Shown: positions 1 through 7,775 of the stretch, piece by piece | Position numbering within the stretch: position 1 is the first letter of the stretch | How the letters are laid out: the number at the start of each line of letters is the position of its first letter | DNA from: JAVVVD01 sp036652795 | GTDB lineage: Bacteria > Bacillota > Clostridia > Christensenellales > CAG-138 | Direction of reading: 5' to 3' | Assembly (NCBI GenBank): GCA_036652795.1 | Contig: JAVVVD010000010.1 | Span: 1-47,150, forward strand | Length of the DNA stretch: 47,150 nt | Position numbers and translations under genes: made by a program | Notes under the pieces: generated by a model | Databases searched by the model: none | What the model saw: the letters and a program-made list of their open reading frames with translations, nothing else | What the model was told of the DNA's origin: nothing

Positions 1-2
1 AT

Positions 3-1202
3 CCGACTGAAATCGAAATGCCGGAAGCAGCTATGTACTCACAAGCCAATGCAAACAGGCTGTTGCCTAAGGCCGCGCCCTATGCCGGCTGGACATGGGC
101 AAGGCTGCACACCATAGCCGAGATCAAGGCAACAATTCTGCAAGCCATAAAAACACCGGGCATCAACATCATGTTTTGTGCGCGTATGTCGGCAAGGTAT
201 CCTGATAATATGGGATGGCTTGGCACGGATGGGGAGTTGCTTGGATACCATGAGATGGTTATACGCGGATACGAACCGCGCAAATGGGCGCCTTGGAGCG
301 ATGAAAATATCGATGGCGTACTGGTGCGAAACTCATGGGGAGAAGCGTGGGGCATGAACGGCGAATGCTATATGCGCTGGGAGGATGTGCTTAAGATGGA
401 TGATATCATAGCATTTTTCCCTCCAAAAGAAAACAAGCCTATAAAGCCTGATGAAACTGACGATGTTGTTGTACGGCGTACGCTGCGTAAGGGCATGAGG
501 GGTGAGGATGTCAAAGAGTTACAGCAGATGCTTGTTGAGCATGGCTATGCATCTTGGCTCATTCCCTATGGCGTTGATGGTGGGTTTGGCGGCAAAACGG
601 ATAGCGCGGTACGCGCGTTACAGCGGGACAAGCATTTGACGATAGATGGCATAGTAGGCTCAAAGACATGGGCGGCGCTGGATGGTGATGCACCCCACGA
701 CAATAAACCAACTGGGCGGCAAGCGCGATTTTTAAGTTATCTTACCGCGCAGCTAGGCCATATATATGTGTGGGGCGGCAATGGGCAGGAAATGAGTGAA
801 AAGCTAATCAAGCGGATGGAGACTACAACCAAGAACGCGAAACGAGCTATTGCACTGTATGCAAAGCGCAAGGCAGAGGGTAAAGCGCCAATACTGGGCT
901 ATGATTGTTCAGGGCTTATATCCAGATTTTTGCAAAACGAGGGGCTTGTACACTCCAAGCGCAATAGCCGTATGCTGTATAAAATGTGCGAAGAAATAGA
1001 GCGCAATGAGCTACAGCCGGGAGACCTAGTATATAGGCATAACGGCATACGGATATATCACGTAGGTGTATATGTTGGCGGGAATATGGTAATCGAAAGC
1101 ATGGGACGCGATGCTGGTGTTGTGCAGCGGGATATAGATGCATCCGGCAAGGGCTACTGGAATAGGTACGGACATCCTAAATTTTATGAGGAGGAAAACT
1201 AA
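3..1202 (+). CDS. Prophage endolysin, papain-like + peptidoglycan-binding + NlpC/P60 domains (5' partial)
   Basis: The reading frame is open to the left edge of the window, so the gene starts outside it; an internal ATG lies at 18. Numbering from that ATG, residues 70-135 match the C-terminal half of a C1A papain-type peptidase, with His78 in GYHEM and Asn105 in VRNSWGEAWG; the half carrying the catalytic Cys would lie upstream. Residues 153-222 form a PG_binding_1 repeat (KGMRGEDVKELQQML, DGIVGSKTW). Residues 232-390 are an NlpC/P60 domain with Cys297 (YDCSGL) and His348 (YHVGVY). Family knowledge makes this a wall hydrolase that binds and cuts peptidoglycan; the holin 2 bp downstream indicates a phage lysis cassette. 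A secreted host hydrolase is possible, but the holin argues against it. Confidence 0.8.
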   Translation, partial: PTEIEMPEAAMYSQANANRLLPKAAPYAGWTWARLHTIAEIKATILQAIKTPGINIMFCARMSARYPDNMGWLGTDGELLGYHEMVIRGYEPRKWAPWSDENIDGVLVRNSWGEAWGMNGECYMRWEDVLKMDDIIAFFPPKENKPIKPDETDDVVVRRTLRKGMRGEDVKELQQMLVEHGYASWLIPYGVDGGFGGKTDSAVRALQRDKHLTIDGIVGSKTWAALDGDAPHDNKPTGRQARFLSYLTAQLGHIYVWGGNGQEMSEKLIKRMETTTKNAKRAIALYAKRKAEGKAPILGYDCSGLISRFLQNEGLVHSKRNSRMLYKMCEEIERNELQPGDLVYRHNGIRIYHVGVYVGGNMVIESMGRDAGVVQRDIDASGKGYWNRYGHPKFYEEEN

Positions 1203-1204
1203 AG

Positions 1205-1621
1205 ATGGATAAAGTGTTGGATTGGTTGCGGTATATAGCCGCAGCAGCGGGTGGTATCGCTGCTTATTTGTGGGGAGCGTGGGATGCGCTGATAATAGTG
1301 TTGGTGTGCGTGGTAGTATTGGATTACATCACCGGTGTATGCAACGCCGGTCTTAAGCATGAGCTAAGTTCAATGATCGGGTTCAAAGGTATCATGAAAA
1401 AAGTGTTTATATTTGCGCTTGTGGCACTTGGCACTCTGGCAGATCGAGTTATACCCATCACTAACGGTGCGCTGCGATCAGCGGTAATACTATTCTATAT
1501 AGCCAACGAGGGATTGAGCATACTCGAGAATGCTGGCGAATTAGGATTGCCATTGCCGGGTGCGCTGAAAAAAGCTCTTGAAAAGCTAAAAACGGATAGC
1601 GGCGAATCAAAAAATATATAA
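1205..1621 (+). CDS. Phage holin, phage_holin_4 / TcdE-like family
   Basis: A 138-residue hydrophobic protein with several predicted membrane segments (about residues 8-45 and 65-110) and a charged C-terminal tail. The central DYITGVCNAG stretch and the GFKGIMKK motif are typical of the toxin-secretion/phage-lysis holins (holin_4_1). Holins permeabilise the membrane so that the endolysin reaches the wall. It starts 2 bp after the endolysin stop with AGGAGG upstream, so the two form one lysis transcript. No integrase or structural genes are visible because the window begins here. Confidence 0.85.
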   Translation: MDKVLDWLRYIAAAAGGIAAYLWGAWDALIIVLVCVVVLDYITGVCNAGLKHELSSMIGFKGIMKKVFIFALVALGTLADRVIPITNGALRSAVILFYIANEGLSILENAGELGLPLPGALKKALEKLKTDSGESKNI

Positions 1622-1627
1622 AAAAGA

Positions 1628-1662
1628 AAACCGGGGATGGCGTTACACCTTCCCCGGTATTT
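1628..1662. terminator. Bidirectional hairpin terminator after the lysis cassette
   Basis: CCGGGGATGG pairs with CCTTCCCCGG (one mismatch) around a 7-nt loop. On the plus strand it is followed by TATTTCTAT; on the minus strand by a better T-rich tract. It can end both the phage transcript and transcription coming from the tRNA side. Confidence 0.75.
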
Positions 1663-1668
1663 CTATAA

Positions 1669-1713
1669 CAAATCCGAACACGTTCTTCACGAAGAAGAAA
1701 TAGTTCGGATTTG
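1669..1713 (-). terminator. Hairpin downstream of tRNA-Ala
   Basis: An 11-bp perfect stem (CAAATCCGAAC with GTTCGGATTTG), with an inner TTCTTC/GAAGAA stem, starts 8 nt beyond the tRNA 3' end in the direction of tRNA transcription and is followed by TTATAG. It is a likely terminator or processing signal for the tRNA transcript. Confidence 0.55.
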
Positions 1714-1720
1714 CACTGTT

Positions 1721-1797
1721 TGGTGGAGCATATCGGATTCGAACCGATGACTTCCACACTGCCAGTGTGGCACTCTAGCCAACTGAGCTAATGCCCC
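1721..1797 (-). tRNA. tRNA-Ala (anticodon GGC)
   Basis: Read on the minus strand this folds into a full cloverleaf: acceptor GGGGCAT/ATGCTCC, D-arm GCTC...GAGT, anticodon stem CCACA/TGTGG with loop CTGGCAG (anticodon GGC, reading GCC/GCU), T-arm with GGTTCGAATCC, discriminator A and an encoded CCA. The acceptor holds the G3:U70 wobble pair that is the identity element of alanine tRNAs. The phage lysis genes end about 100 bp from its 3' end, the usual setting of a tRNA used for phage integration. Confidence 0.95.
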
Positions 1798-1841
1798 ATG
1801 ATGTTAGTAAGTAGGCGCTTTCTGTGTTTTACGGACATTCG

Positions 1842-1867
1842 CTCTAGCCAACTGAGCTAATGCCCCA
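1842..1867 (-). repeat. 26-bp duplicate of the tRNA-Ala 5' end (possible att site or tRNA remnant)
   Basis: These bases are identical to 1773-1798, the acceptor 5' strand and D-arm of the adjacent tRNA-Ala. The copy stops after the D-arm: no anticodon or T-arm follows, so it is not a second working tRNA. Either it is a target left by integration of the neighbouring phage (or an earlier element) or it is a truncated tandem tRNA. Confidence 0.7.
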
Positions 1868-2009
1868 CGTATGCCGATTCGCACTTGCACGCATTGGATA
1901 TTATAGTGCAAAGGGGGTATATATGTCAAGAGGGCTATACTAAAATATAAATAGTACCTTGTATCACTTATGATGTGTAAATTTTTCCCGCAAAGATACT
2001 TTTGTCTGA

Positions 2010-2039
2010 TTGCTTTTGCCGTTTGTGTTATACTATAAT
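2010..2039 (+). promoter_or_regulatory. Promoter of the SCP2/aminotransferase/transketolase operon
   Basis: TTGCTT (2010-2015), an 18-bp spacer and a consensus TATAAT (2034-2039) lie 80 bp upstream of the first gene, in an AT-rich intergenic stretch after the tRNA copy. Confidence 0.6.
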
Positions 2040-2119
2040 ATAGGATAAGCGATGATATATTAATAGAAAAAACACCACAAACAATTCTAAAACAACATAT
2101 ATCTAAAGGAGGCACGGCA

Positions 2120-2872
2120 TTGAAAGACGCAATTACACTTTCCTACGTCAATATGTTCGCGGTACTCAAGGTACTAGAGGTACTGTGCGAAACAGATGAT
2201 GAGGCCAAACGGATTGTATCATGCAAGCCTATATCGATCGGGCTGCGGGTAATAGGCGGGCCAAAGGCAACGCTGTCGTTTGGTAACGGCAAATGCACAA
2301 TGACCCAAGGCGCACATGGCAGGATTAAGCTGTTGTTAACTTCGCCGGAGCACTTCAATCAGATGGTAGACGGCAAAAAGAACCCAATACCATATTGGGG
2401 CTTTACACAGTTGAAATTTTTGTTAAAGGATTTTACAAGGCTGACAGAGATACTTACAAGATATCTTAAGGCGAGCAAACAGGATCTTGAAGATCGTGAC
2501 TTTTTCGAAAGAAGCACAAAGCTTATGCTGCATGTGGTAGCAAACGCCTTGTCTGTAATCGGTGGCCACGATGAGCTGGGCGCGTATTCGCTAAAGTCCA
2601 TACCTGATGGTGTAATCTCAATGGAAATAGTAGATTCGGCATATGCTAACATAGTGGTTGAAAATGGTGTTATGACCACATATAACACACGGGCGGAATC
2701 TCCGCGCAGCTATATGATATTTAAAAATTACGATGTTGCGCGCGGCTTGTTCGATGGCACGGCAGAGGCCATGAGCTGCCTTGCGCGCGGCGATATGATG
2801 ATGAAGGGCTATATACCCATGATCGATAATCTCAACAGAATACTGTCGCGCGTGGCAGTATATCTGGCGTAA
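2120..2872 (+). CDS. SCP2-like (sterol-carrier-like) protein, first gene of operon
   Basis: 250 residues, no signal peptide or membrane segment. TTG is the likely start, with AAAGGAGG 7 nt upstream. I identify the family only from pattern: the C-terminal half (about 165-250, with TYNTRA, GTAEAMSCLARGDMMMKG and a closing amphipathic helix) resembles the SCP2 fold, which binds lipids and other hydrophobic ligands, and the N-terminal half may be a second degenerate copy. The last gene of this operon (6118-6957) has the same general layout. Three pathway enzymes lie between the two, so this may bind or present their substrate. That role is inference. Confidence 0.55.
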   Translation: MKDAITLSYVNMFAVLKVLEVLCETDDEAKRIVSCKPISIGLRVIGGPKATLSFGNGKCTMTQGAHGRIKLLLTSPEHFNQMVDGKKNPIPYWGFTQLKFLLKDFTRLTEILTRYLKASKQDLEDRDFFERSTKLMLHVVANALSVIGGHDELGAYSLKSIPDGVISMEIVDSAYANIVVENGVMTTYNTRAESPRSYMIFKNYDVARGLFDGTAEAMSCLARGDMMMKGYIPMIDNLNRILSRVAVYLA

Positions 2873-2887
2873 AGGAAGGTGCTGGCT

Positions 2888-4156
2888 ATGAAAACATACA
2901 CTTACGAAAAATGCGATGCTATGCTGCAACGCGCGGCAAAGGTGATCCCCTCTGGCATATATGGGCATCTTGGACCGGGAGAGGGTTGCTTTATACCAAT
3001 ATCGGCATTCCCTAAATTTGTGGATCATGCCAAAGGAGCACATTTCTGGGATCTTGACGGTAACCGCTTTATAGATTATATGTGTGCTTATGGACCTAAC
3101 GTGCTGGGCTACTGCGATGATGATGTGGATGCTGCGGCAATCGAACAGTCGCGTATAGGCAATTGCACAACAAACCCATCCGTAAAGATGGTGGAGCTTG
3201 CGGAGCTTATGGTGGATACCGTTGCAAGCGCAGACTGGGCGTTTTTTGCGAAAAACGGCGGAGATGTGACCACGCTTTCAATAATAACTGCTCGTGCAGC
3301 TACAGGCAGGAAGAAGATTGTATTTACAAAGGGCTATTATCATGGAGTTACGCAATGGGCGCAGCGAAAGGATAATCCTGGCATACTTGATGAGGATGTG
3401 GCGAACAATATAGTGATCAATTGGAATGATCCAGCTGCATTCGAACGTGCCATAGCCGAAAATCCGGGCCAAATAGCGGCATTTATATCAACACCATATA
3501 TGCATGGTAATTTCATAGAAAATGAACTGCCGGCCGATGGCTATTGGCAGAGAATACGCAAGCTGTGCACGGATAACGGCATAGTGCTGATAATCGATGA
3601 CGTGCGCTGCGGCTTTAGACTGGATCTTGCGGGGAGCGATCATTATTACGGATTCCAGGCAGATATGATATGCTTTTGCAAGGCACTTGCCAACGGCTGG
3701 AACGTATCCTGCTTGTGCGGCAAGGACTTTTTAAAGGGTACAGTAAGCGCCGTATCTTTTACTGGCAGCTATTGGATGAGCGCCGTACCGTTTGCCGCAG
3801 GCATTGCGTGCATCAATAAGATGAAGGCGATGGACGGGGCGAACAGACATCTGGCACTTGGCAAAAAAATAACGGATGGGCTGCAAAATGTGGCGCGTAA
3901 AAATGGTGCAAAGCTGATAGTATCAGGTGAACCAAGCCTATTTTATCTGCATTTGGCCATGGATGAAAGCCTATTGATTCATCAGGAGTGGATAGCTGAA
4001 ATGGTGCGGCGTGGCGTGTTTATGGCAAACCATCACAATCATTTTACTAACCTTTCGCTTTCGGATGAGGATATAGCATTTACCATGGAGGTTGCGGATG
4101 AGGCGCTTGGAATAGTTAAATCGAACCATCCCGAAGCCGGATGGATAACTAAATAA
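2888..4156 (+). CDS. Class III PLP aminotransferase, glutamate-1-semialdehyde aminomutase-like
   Basis: 422 residues. The ATG at 2888 is preferred over an in-frame GTG at 2879 because AAGGAAGG sits 8 nt before it and the GTG overlaps that site. Class III fold-type I features: PLP phosphate-binding region AKNGGDVTT (121-129), the Asp that contacts the PLP ring nitrogen in IIDDVRCGFR (235-244), and Schiff-base Lys265 in CFCKALANG. Closest to GSAM (HemL-like) enzymes, but there is no heme biosynthesis context, so a transaminase acting on the product of the adjacent transketolase is more likely. It lies 15 bp after the SCP2-like gene and 18 bp before the transketolase subunit. Family call firm; substrate unknown. 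Confidence 0.85.
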   Translation: MKTYTYEKCDAMLQRAAKVIPSGIYGHLGPGEGCFIPISAFPKFVDHAKGAHFWDLDGNRFIDYMCAYGPNVLGYCDDDVDAAAIEQSRIGNCTTNPSVKMVELAELMVDTVASADWAFFAKNGGDVTTLSIITARAATGRKKIVFTKGYYHGVTQWAQRKDNPGILDEDVANNIVINWNDPAAFERAIAENPGQIAAFISTPYMHGNFIENELPADGYWQRIRKLCTDNGIVLIIDDVRCGFRLDLAGSDHYYGFQADMICFCKALANGWNVSCLCGKDFLKGTVSAVSFTGSYWMSAVPFAAGIACINKMKAMDGANRHLALGKKITDGLQNVARKNGAKLIVSGEPSLFYLHLAMDESLLIHQEWIAEMVRRGVFMANHHNHFTNLSLSDEDIAFTMEVADEALGIVKSNHPEAGWITK

Positions 4157-4174
4157 TTCAGGAGGATAAACATC

Positions 4175-5044
4175 ATGCCATTGACAAAGCAGGAATGGAT
4201 AGGCCTTGAAAAAAAAGCGTCCGAGATCAGACAGCTAACTTTGGACACCTGTAATTGGGCTGGCAGCGCACACATGGGCGGTAGCCTTAGCGCCATAGAT
4301 TTTCTTACGCTGCTGTATTACAGGTATCTCAAATTTGACCCCAAGCACTATGATGATCCGGATAGGGACAGATGTGTGGTATCCAAGGGCCATATAGGCG
4401 TTGCACTGGCGGCGTTGTTCGCTGATCTTGGCCTTATAGAGAAGGACGCGCTAAAAACATTTAATCTTACAAAAAGTAAGCTGGGGATGCATCTTGATTC
4501 AAACAAGGTCCATGGATTGGATGCTTCCACTGGTTCGCTGGGGCACGGCAGCTCAATGGCGCTGGGTATGACGCTTGCGGCAAGGGTAAATGGAAAATCA
4601 TATAAAACATGGGTGCTGCTGGGTGATGGTGAATGCGATGAGGGTAGCGTGTGGGAAGCCGCTATGGCGACATCAAACTTCAAAGCCACTGATCTTATCA
4701 CGGTTGTGGATAGAAACAAGGCCATGATAGACGGATTTACCGAAGATGTTATGAAGCTGGAGCCGTTTGCGGATAAATGGCGAGCGTTCGGTTTTGACGT
4801 GGTGGAAGTTAATGGACATGATATGAGCAAACTGGCTGTGGCTATGGAATATGCGCTTAACGCTAAGGATAAGCCTGTGTGCATAATACTAGATACCGTT
4901 AAGGGTGAAGGTATAGCCTTTATGGCGGGCGATTACAAGTGGCACTATGGTGCTATGGATGCCGAGAAATATGCGCTGGCTACACAGCAGCTTAAAGATT
5001 ATGAAGCGAAACGGCTTGAGCGAGTTGAAAAGGAGGCCAACTAA
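4175..5044 (+). CDS. Transketolase-like enzyme, N-terminal (TPP-binding) subunit
   Basis: 289 residues, AGGAGG upstream. It holds the thiamine-diphosphate/Mg2+ motif GDGECDEGSVWEAA (150-163) ending at the conserved Asn (DRNK, 179-182), plus SAHMGG (His33) and SKGH (70-73) that line the transketolase active site. Two-gene transketolases of this kind occur in many Clostridia and archaea. The paired C-terminal subunit begins 1 bp after the stop. No pentose-phosphate gene is nearby; the operon partner is an aminotransferase, so the enzyme probably transfers a two-carbon unit or makes a ketol in a special pathway (inference). Confidence 0.9.
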   Translation: MPLTKQEWIGLEKKASEIRQLTLDTCNWAGSAHMGGSLSAIDFLTLLYYRYLKFDPKHYDDPDRDRCVVSKGHIGVALAALFADLGLIEKDALKTFNLTKSKLGMHLDSNKVHGLDASTGSLGHGSSMALGMTLAARVNGKSYKTWVLLGDGECDEGSVWEAAMATSNFKATDLITVVDRNKAMIDGFTEDVMKLEPFADKWRAFGFDVVEVNGHDMSKLAVAMEYALNAKDKPVCIILDTVKGEGIAFMAGDYKWHYGAMDAEKYALATQQLKDYEAKRLERVEKEAN

Positions 5045-5045
5045 C

Positions 5046-6116
5046 ATGGGTGGAATGAATTATACGGCGGTTGAAAGCACCAAGATGGCTACTGCGGAAA
5101 TATATGGCAAAACGCTCTGTGAGCTTGGCGAAAAGCACCCAGATGTTGTCGCGCTGACGGCGGATCTTGCTAAATCCACAAAAATAGGCGATTTTCAGGC
5201 AAAGTTCCCCCAAAGATTTTTCAATGTTGGCATAGCGGAGCAGAACCTGCTTGGCATTGCGGCGGGTATGGCAAAGGCGGGCTTGACGCCATTTGCAAGC
5301 ACATTTTCGGTGTTTGCCAGCATGAGGGCAACGGATCAACTGCATACCGATATATGCTATCAGAATGTAAATGTAAAGATAATAGGCACGCATGCAGGAA
5401 CATCATTTGGCCAGGCCGGTTCGACCCACCATGCCATAGAGGATATCTGTATGGTGCGCGGGCTTGTTAACCTTAAGGTGATAGTGCCAGCTGACGGATT
5501 TGAGACAGCAAACGCCATACGTGCGGCCTATGAAACAAAGGGACCTGTATACATAAGAATAAATCGCGGCTTTGATCAGATGGTGTATAACACCGAGAAT
5601 TACGGCTTTACATTTGGTAAGGCGGTGGTGATGAACGAAGGCGATGACGTAACGATCATCGCCAATGGAAGCTGTGTATTCCAGGCGATGCAGGCAGCAA
5701 AAATACTTGAAAGCGATTATAAGATAAATGCGCGCGTCATAAACATGCATACGATAAAACCGCTGGATAATGATGCTGTAATGGCGGCAGTAACCCAAAC
5801 GCGCCGTATTGTTACCGTGGAGGATCACACAGTAATAGGCGGGCTGGGCAGCGCCGTAGGCGAGGTTGTGGTGGAAAGCGGTAAGGCGTGCGCCTTCACA
5901 AAGCTTGGCCTACAGGACAGATTCAGCGAGATAGGCTTCCATGAGGATCTGATGAGCATAATAGGAATAGACGCGGAAGGCATAGTGAAGGCAGTGCTAA
6001 ATCAGATGAAGCATGCGCAAGTAGTATCTATCGCTGTGGGCGGTGAGATCAAAAAGGCGCTTAAATTCGACGACCTTGATTTTGAAATGGATATCGACTG
6101 GACTGACGAGGTGTGA
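5046..6116 (+). CDS. Transketolase-like enzyme, C-terminal (pyrimidine-binding) subunit
   Basis: 356 residues; ATG at 5046 with AGGAGG 9 nt upstream, only 1 bp after the N-terminal subunit. FFNVGIAEQNLLG carries the catalytic Glu65 that activates the TPP aminopyrimidine. A transketolase_C domain follows (ANGSCVFQAMQAA, VEDHTVIGGLGSAV). The last 45 or so residues form a tail rich in Lys, Asp and Trp that I do not recognise. Together with the upstream gene this makes a complete two-subunit enzyme. The stop lies 1 bp before the next ATG. Confidence 0.9.
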   Translation: MGGMNYTAVESTKMATAEIYGKTLCELGEKHPDVVALTADLAKSTKIGDFQAKFPQRFFNVGIAEQNLLGIAAGMAKAGLTPFASTFSVFASMRATDQLHTDICYQNVNVKIIGTHAGTSFGQAGSTHHAIEDICMVRGLVNLKVIVPADGFETANAIRAAYETKGPVYIRINRGFDQMVYNTENYGFTFGKAVVMNEGDDVTIIANGSCVFQAMQAAKILESDYKINARVINMHTIKPLDNDAVMAAVTQTRRIVTVEDHTVIGGLGSAVGEVVVESGKACAFTKLGLQDRFSEIGFHEDLMSIIGIDAEGIVKAVLNQMKHAQVVSIAVGGEIKKALKFDDLDFEMDIDWTDEV

Positions 6117-6117
6117 C

Positions 6118-6957
6118 ATGGCTAAAGAATCAAGACCGGTTATGCAGAACGATCTGTATGCGGCACGGATATTTTTCAATTCCGCGCTGCCGCTGCTGCG
6201 TGTAATAGTCGAAAATACACCGGCAATTGAAAAGAAGTTTGCCGGCAAGAACTTTGTGTTTCAGGTGAGTGCACTGTATGATAAGGCGGCTGAAGGCAAA
6301 CTTGCTACGCACTTTGTGGTAAGAGACGGCAGCTTCGATTGTAAGGTAAGCCAGGTTCATCCCTCGCCGGATATAGAGTTCGTTTTTCCAAGTCTCAACG
6401 AGTTTATACTGTTTTTTTCTGGGCGCGGCATGCCGTTGCCCAAGATGCATGGTGCGATGAAGCATTTTGGAACATTTGCGGCAATAATGCAGGCATTGCT
6501 AAAGATGGCGGGACTGCTACAGGCCAAGGATGCGCCTAAGGACGAGACGGATCAGCGCTTGCTGGTGAAACTGTATTTTTATCTACTTGCAAATGGCATA
6601 AGCCAGCTGAATAAGGCAGGAGAGGAAAAGATACATAAATGGGCGCTGGATTCGCCTGATCGCGCGTATGCGTTTGCCGTAACGGGCTATGATGATCTGC
6701 AAAGCTACATCCGCGTAAAGGAAGGCAATACAAAGGCAGGCCATGGCGCTTACCCAAGATGCAAGCCGTTTTTGACGCTGCGCTTTGACAACCCAATGCA
6801 CGCGCTGGACATATTGATGGGTAAGGGCGATATGATAGGATATATCGCGCAAAAATACCTTACGGTTGAGGGTGCGCCTGAATTTGCGGGCATAGTGGGA
6901 GAGTTTATGTTTTTGGTTGGCGATTATGCAAAGGGTCTGTATCTCGACTGGAAGTGA
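6118..6957 (+). CDS. SCP2-like protein, last gene of operon
   Basis: 279 residues, probably cytosolic. Start at 6118, one base after the transketolase stop, with GAGGTG just upstream. The N-terminal part (residues 30-100: SALYDKAAEGK, VSQVHPSPDIEF) and the C-terminal part (TLRFDNPMHALDILMGKGDM, then KYLTVEG) both look like SCP2 sheet-plus-helix units, so the protein may be a double domain. It shares this plan with 2120-2872 but the two sequences are far apart. Its place in a translationally coupled cluster with an aminotransferase and a transketolase suggests ligand binding or substrate carriage. Family call moderate, role inferred. Confidence 0.55.
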   Translation: MAKESRPVMQNDLYAARIFFNSALPLLRVIVENTPAIEKKFAGKNFVFQVSALYDKAAEGKLATHFVVRDGSFDCKVSQVHPSPDIEFVFPSLNEFILFFSGRGMPLPKMHGAMKHFGTFAAIMQALLKMAGLLQAKDAPKDETDQRLLVKLYFYLLANGISQLNKAGEEKIHKWALDSPDRAYAFAVTGYDDLQSYIRVKEGNTKAGHGAYPRCKPFLTLRFDNPMHALDILMGKGDMIGYIAQKYLTVEGAPEFAGIVGEFMFLVGDYAKGLYLDWK

Positions 6958-6990
6958 AACGGGATATACCGGATATAATGTTTAAATTTG

Positions 6991-7022
6991 AAAACCGCCG
7001 GGGTAAAGCCAGGCGGTTTTTG
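6991..7022 (+). terminator. Rho-independent terminator of the five-gene operon
   Basis: AAAACCGCC (6991-6999) pairs with GGCGGTTTT (7012-7020), followed by further T. It lies 34 bp after the last stop codon. Confidence 0.8.
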
Positions 7023-7063
7023 TGCAATTAAAGTTGATCACGACATTGCTCCGCCATTTGGAC

Positions 7064-7627
7064 TTAATTGCGCGGCTTTGATCCAAGCAGTACTGCATTG
7101 CGAAATATCGAATACTCAGCCTGATATATTTTTGAGCCAAACGCGGTATCGCACAACTTGCAAAGCCCAAGCCTCTGTGAAAAATGTTCGCCATGCTGAG
7201 TGACGTTATCCGTAATCAATATGTCACAACGTGGGAGGAGGGCTTCATATGGCTGCATAGCTGCCAATAGCAGTTTAAACGACATACAGTCTGCTCGGTA
7301 TGCGGCATCCAGCACAATACAGCACAAAAACATGTGTAGTGGGGCTAAACCGCCTATGCTAATATCCACAATGTCATCAAGAGTAAGGTATTTATCGTTA
7401 AAGCTTCCGGCTTGCAGCGACTGAAATACACGATCCGATATGGGGAATAGGTTTGCAAAGCCGGCTACGCGTCCGGAGTCGAGCATGGCGGTTACCGTGT
7501 ACGGATATTGCAAATACCACGCATACGCTTGTGCGGCAGGCGTAATATGGTCATCGCCATAGTAACGTCTTTCAAGTGCGCTCATCTGCTCAAAATTCGA
7601 TAGCGTTAGATCATTGGTAAAGTGCAC
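7064..7627 (-). CDS. GNAT-like acetyltransferase family protein
   Basis: 187 residues from a GTG at 7627, chosen because AAGGAGG lies 7 nt upstream; the ATG 33 bp earlier would put that site inside the coding sequence. The layout resembles GNAT proteins: an N-terminal YYGDDHITPA region, a strand with VAGFANLFP, then DIVDISIGGLAP and a helix before a conserved Asp/Asn-rich segment. The acetyl-CoA P-loop is not a clear Q/RxxGxG/A, so assignment is moderate. It is monocistronic and convergent with the upstream operon. Confidence 0.5.
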   Translation of the reverse strand: MHFTNDLTLSNFEQMSALERRYYGDDHITPAAQAYAWYLQYPYTVTAMLDSGRVAGFANLFPISDRVFQSLQAGSFNDKYLTLDDIVDISIGGLAPLHMFLCCIVLDAAYRADCMSFKLLLAAMQPYEALLPRCDILITDNVTQHGEHFSQRLGLCKLCDTAFGSKIYQAEYSIFRNAVLLGSKPRN

Positions 7628-7702
7628 TGTGCAACCTCCTTGATTATTTAATTTTAGCACATTTTAATGCTAAGCGGATGGACATATTGTGAAAAATACA
7701 AA

Positions 7703-7743
7703 ACAACGTAACGTTGTGACTTCTGCGGAATTTATGCTATAAT
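7703..7743 (+). promoter_or_regulatory. Promoter of the AlaX-like gene with an inverted repeat over its -35
   Basis: TTGTGA (7714-7719), 18-bp spacer and TATAAT (7738-7743), with an extended TG two bases upstream of the -10. ACAACGT-A-ACGTTGT (7703-7717) is a perfect 7-bp inverted repeat overlapping the -35 and could be a repressor operator. Confidence 0.65.
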
Positions 7744-7775
7744 CAATCATCATAATCTACATATATGGAGGAAGC

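Noticed and set aside
1842..1867. A second tRNA-Ala gene
   Set aside because: Only the acceptor 5' strand and D-arm are present; no anticodon arm, T-arm or CCA follows.
2888..4156. hemL (glutamate-1-semialdehyde aminomutase of heme synthesis)
   Set aside because: No heme gene nearby and tight linkage to transketolase and SCP2-like genes; only the family is claimed.
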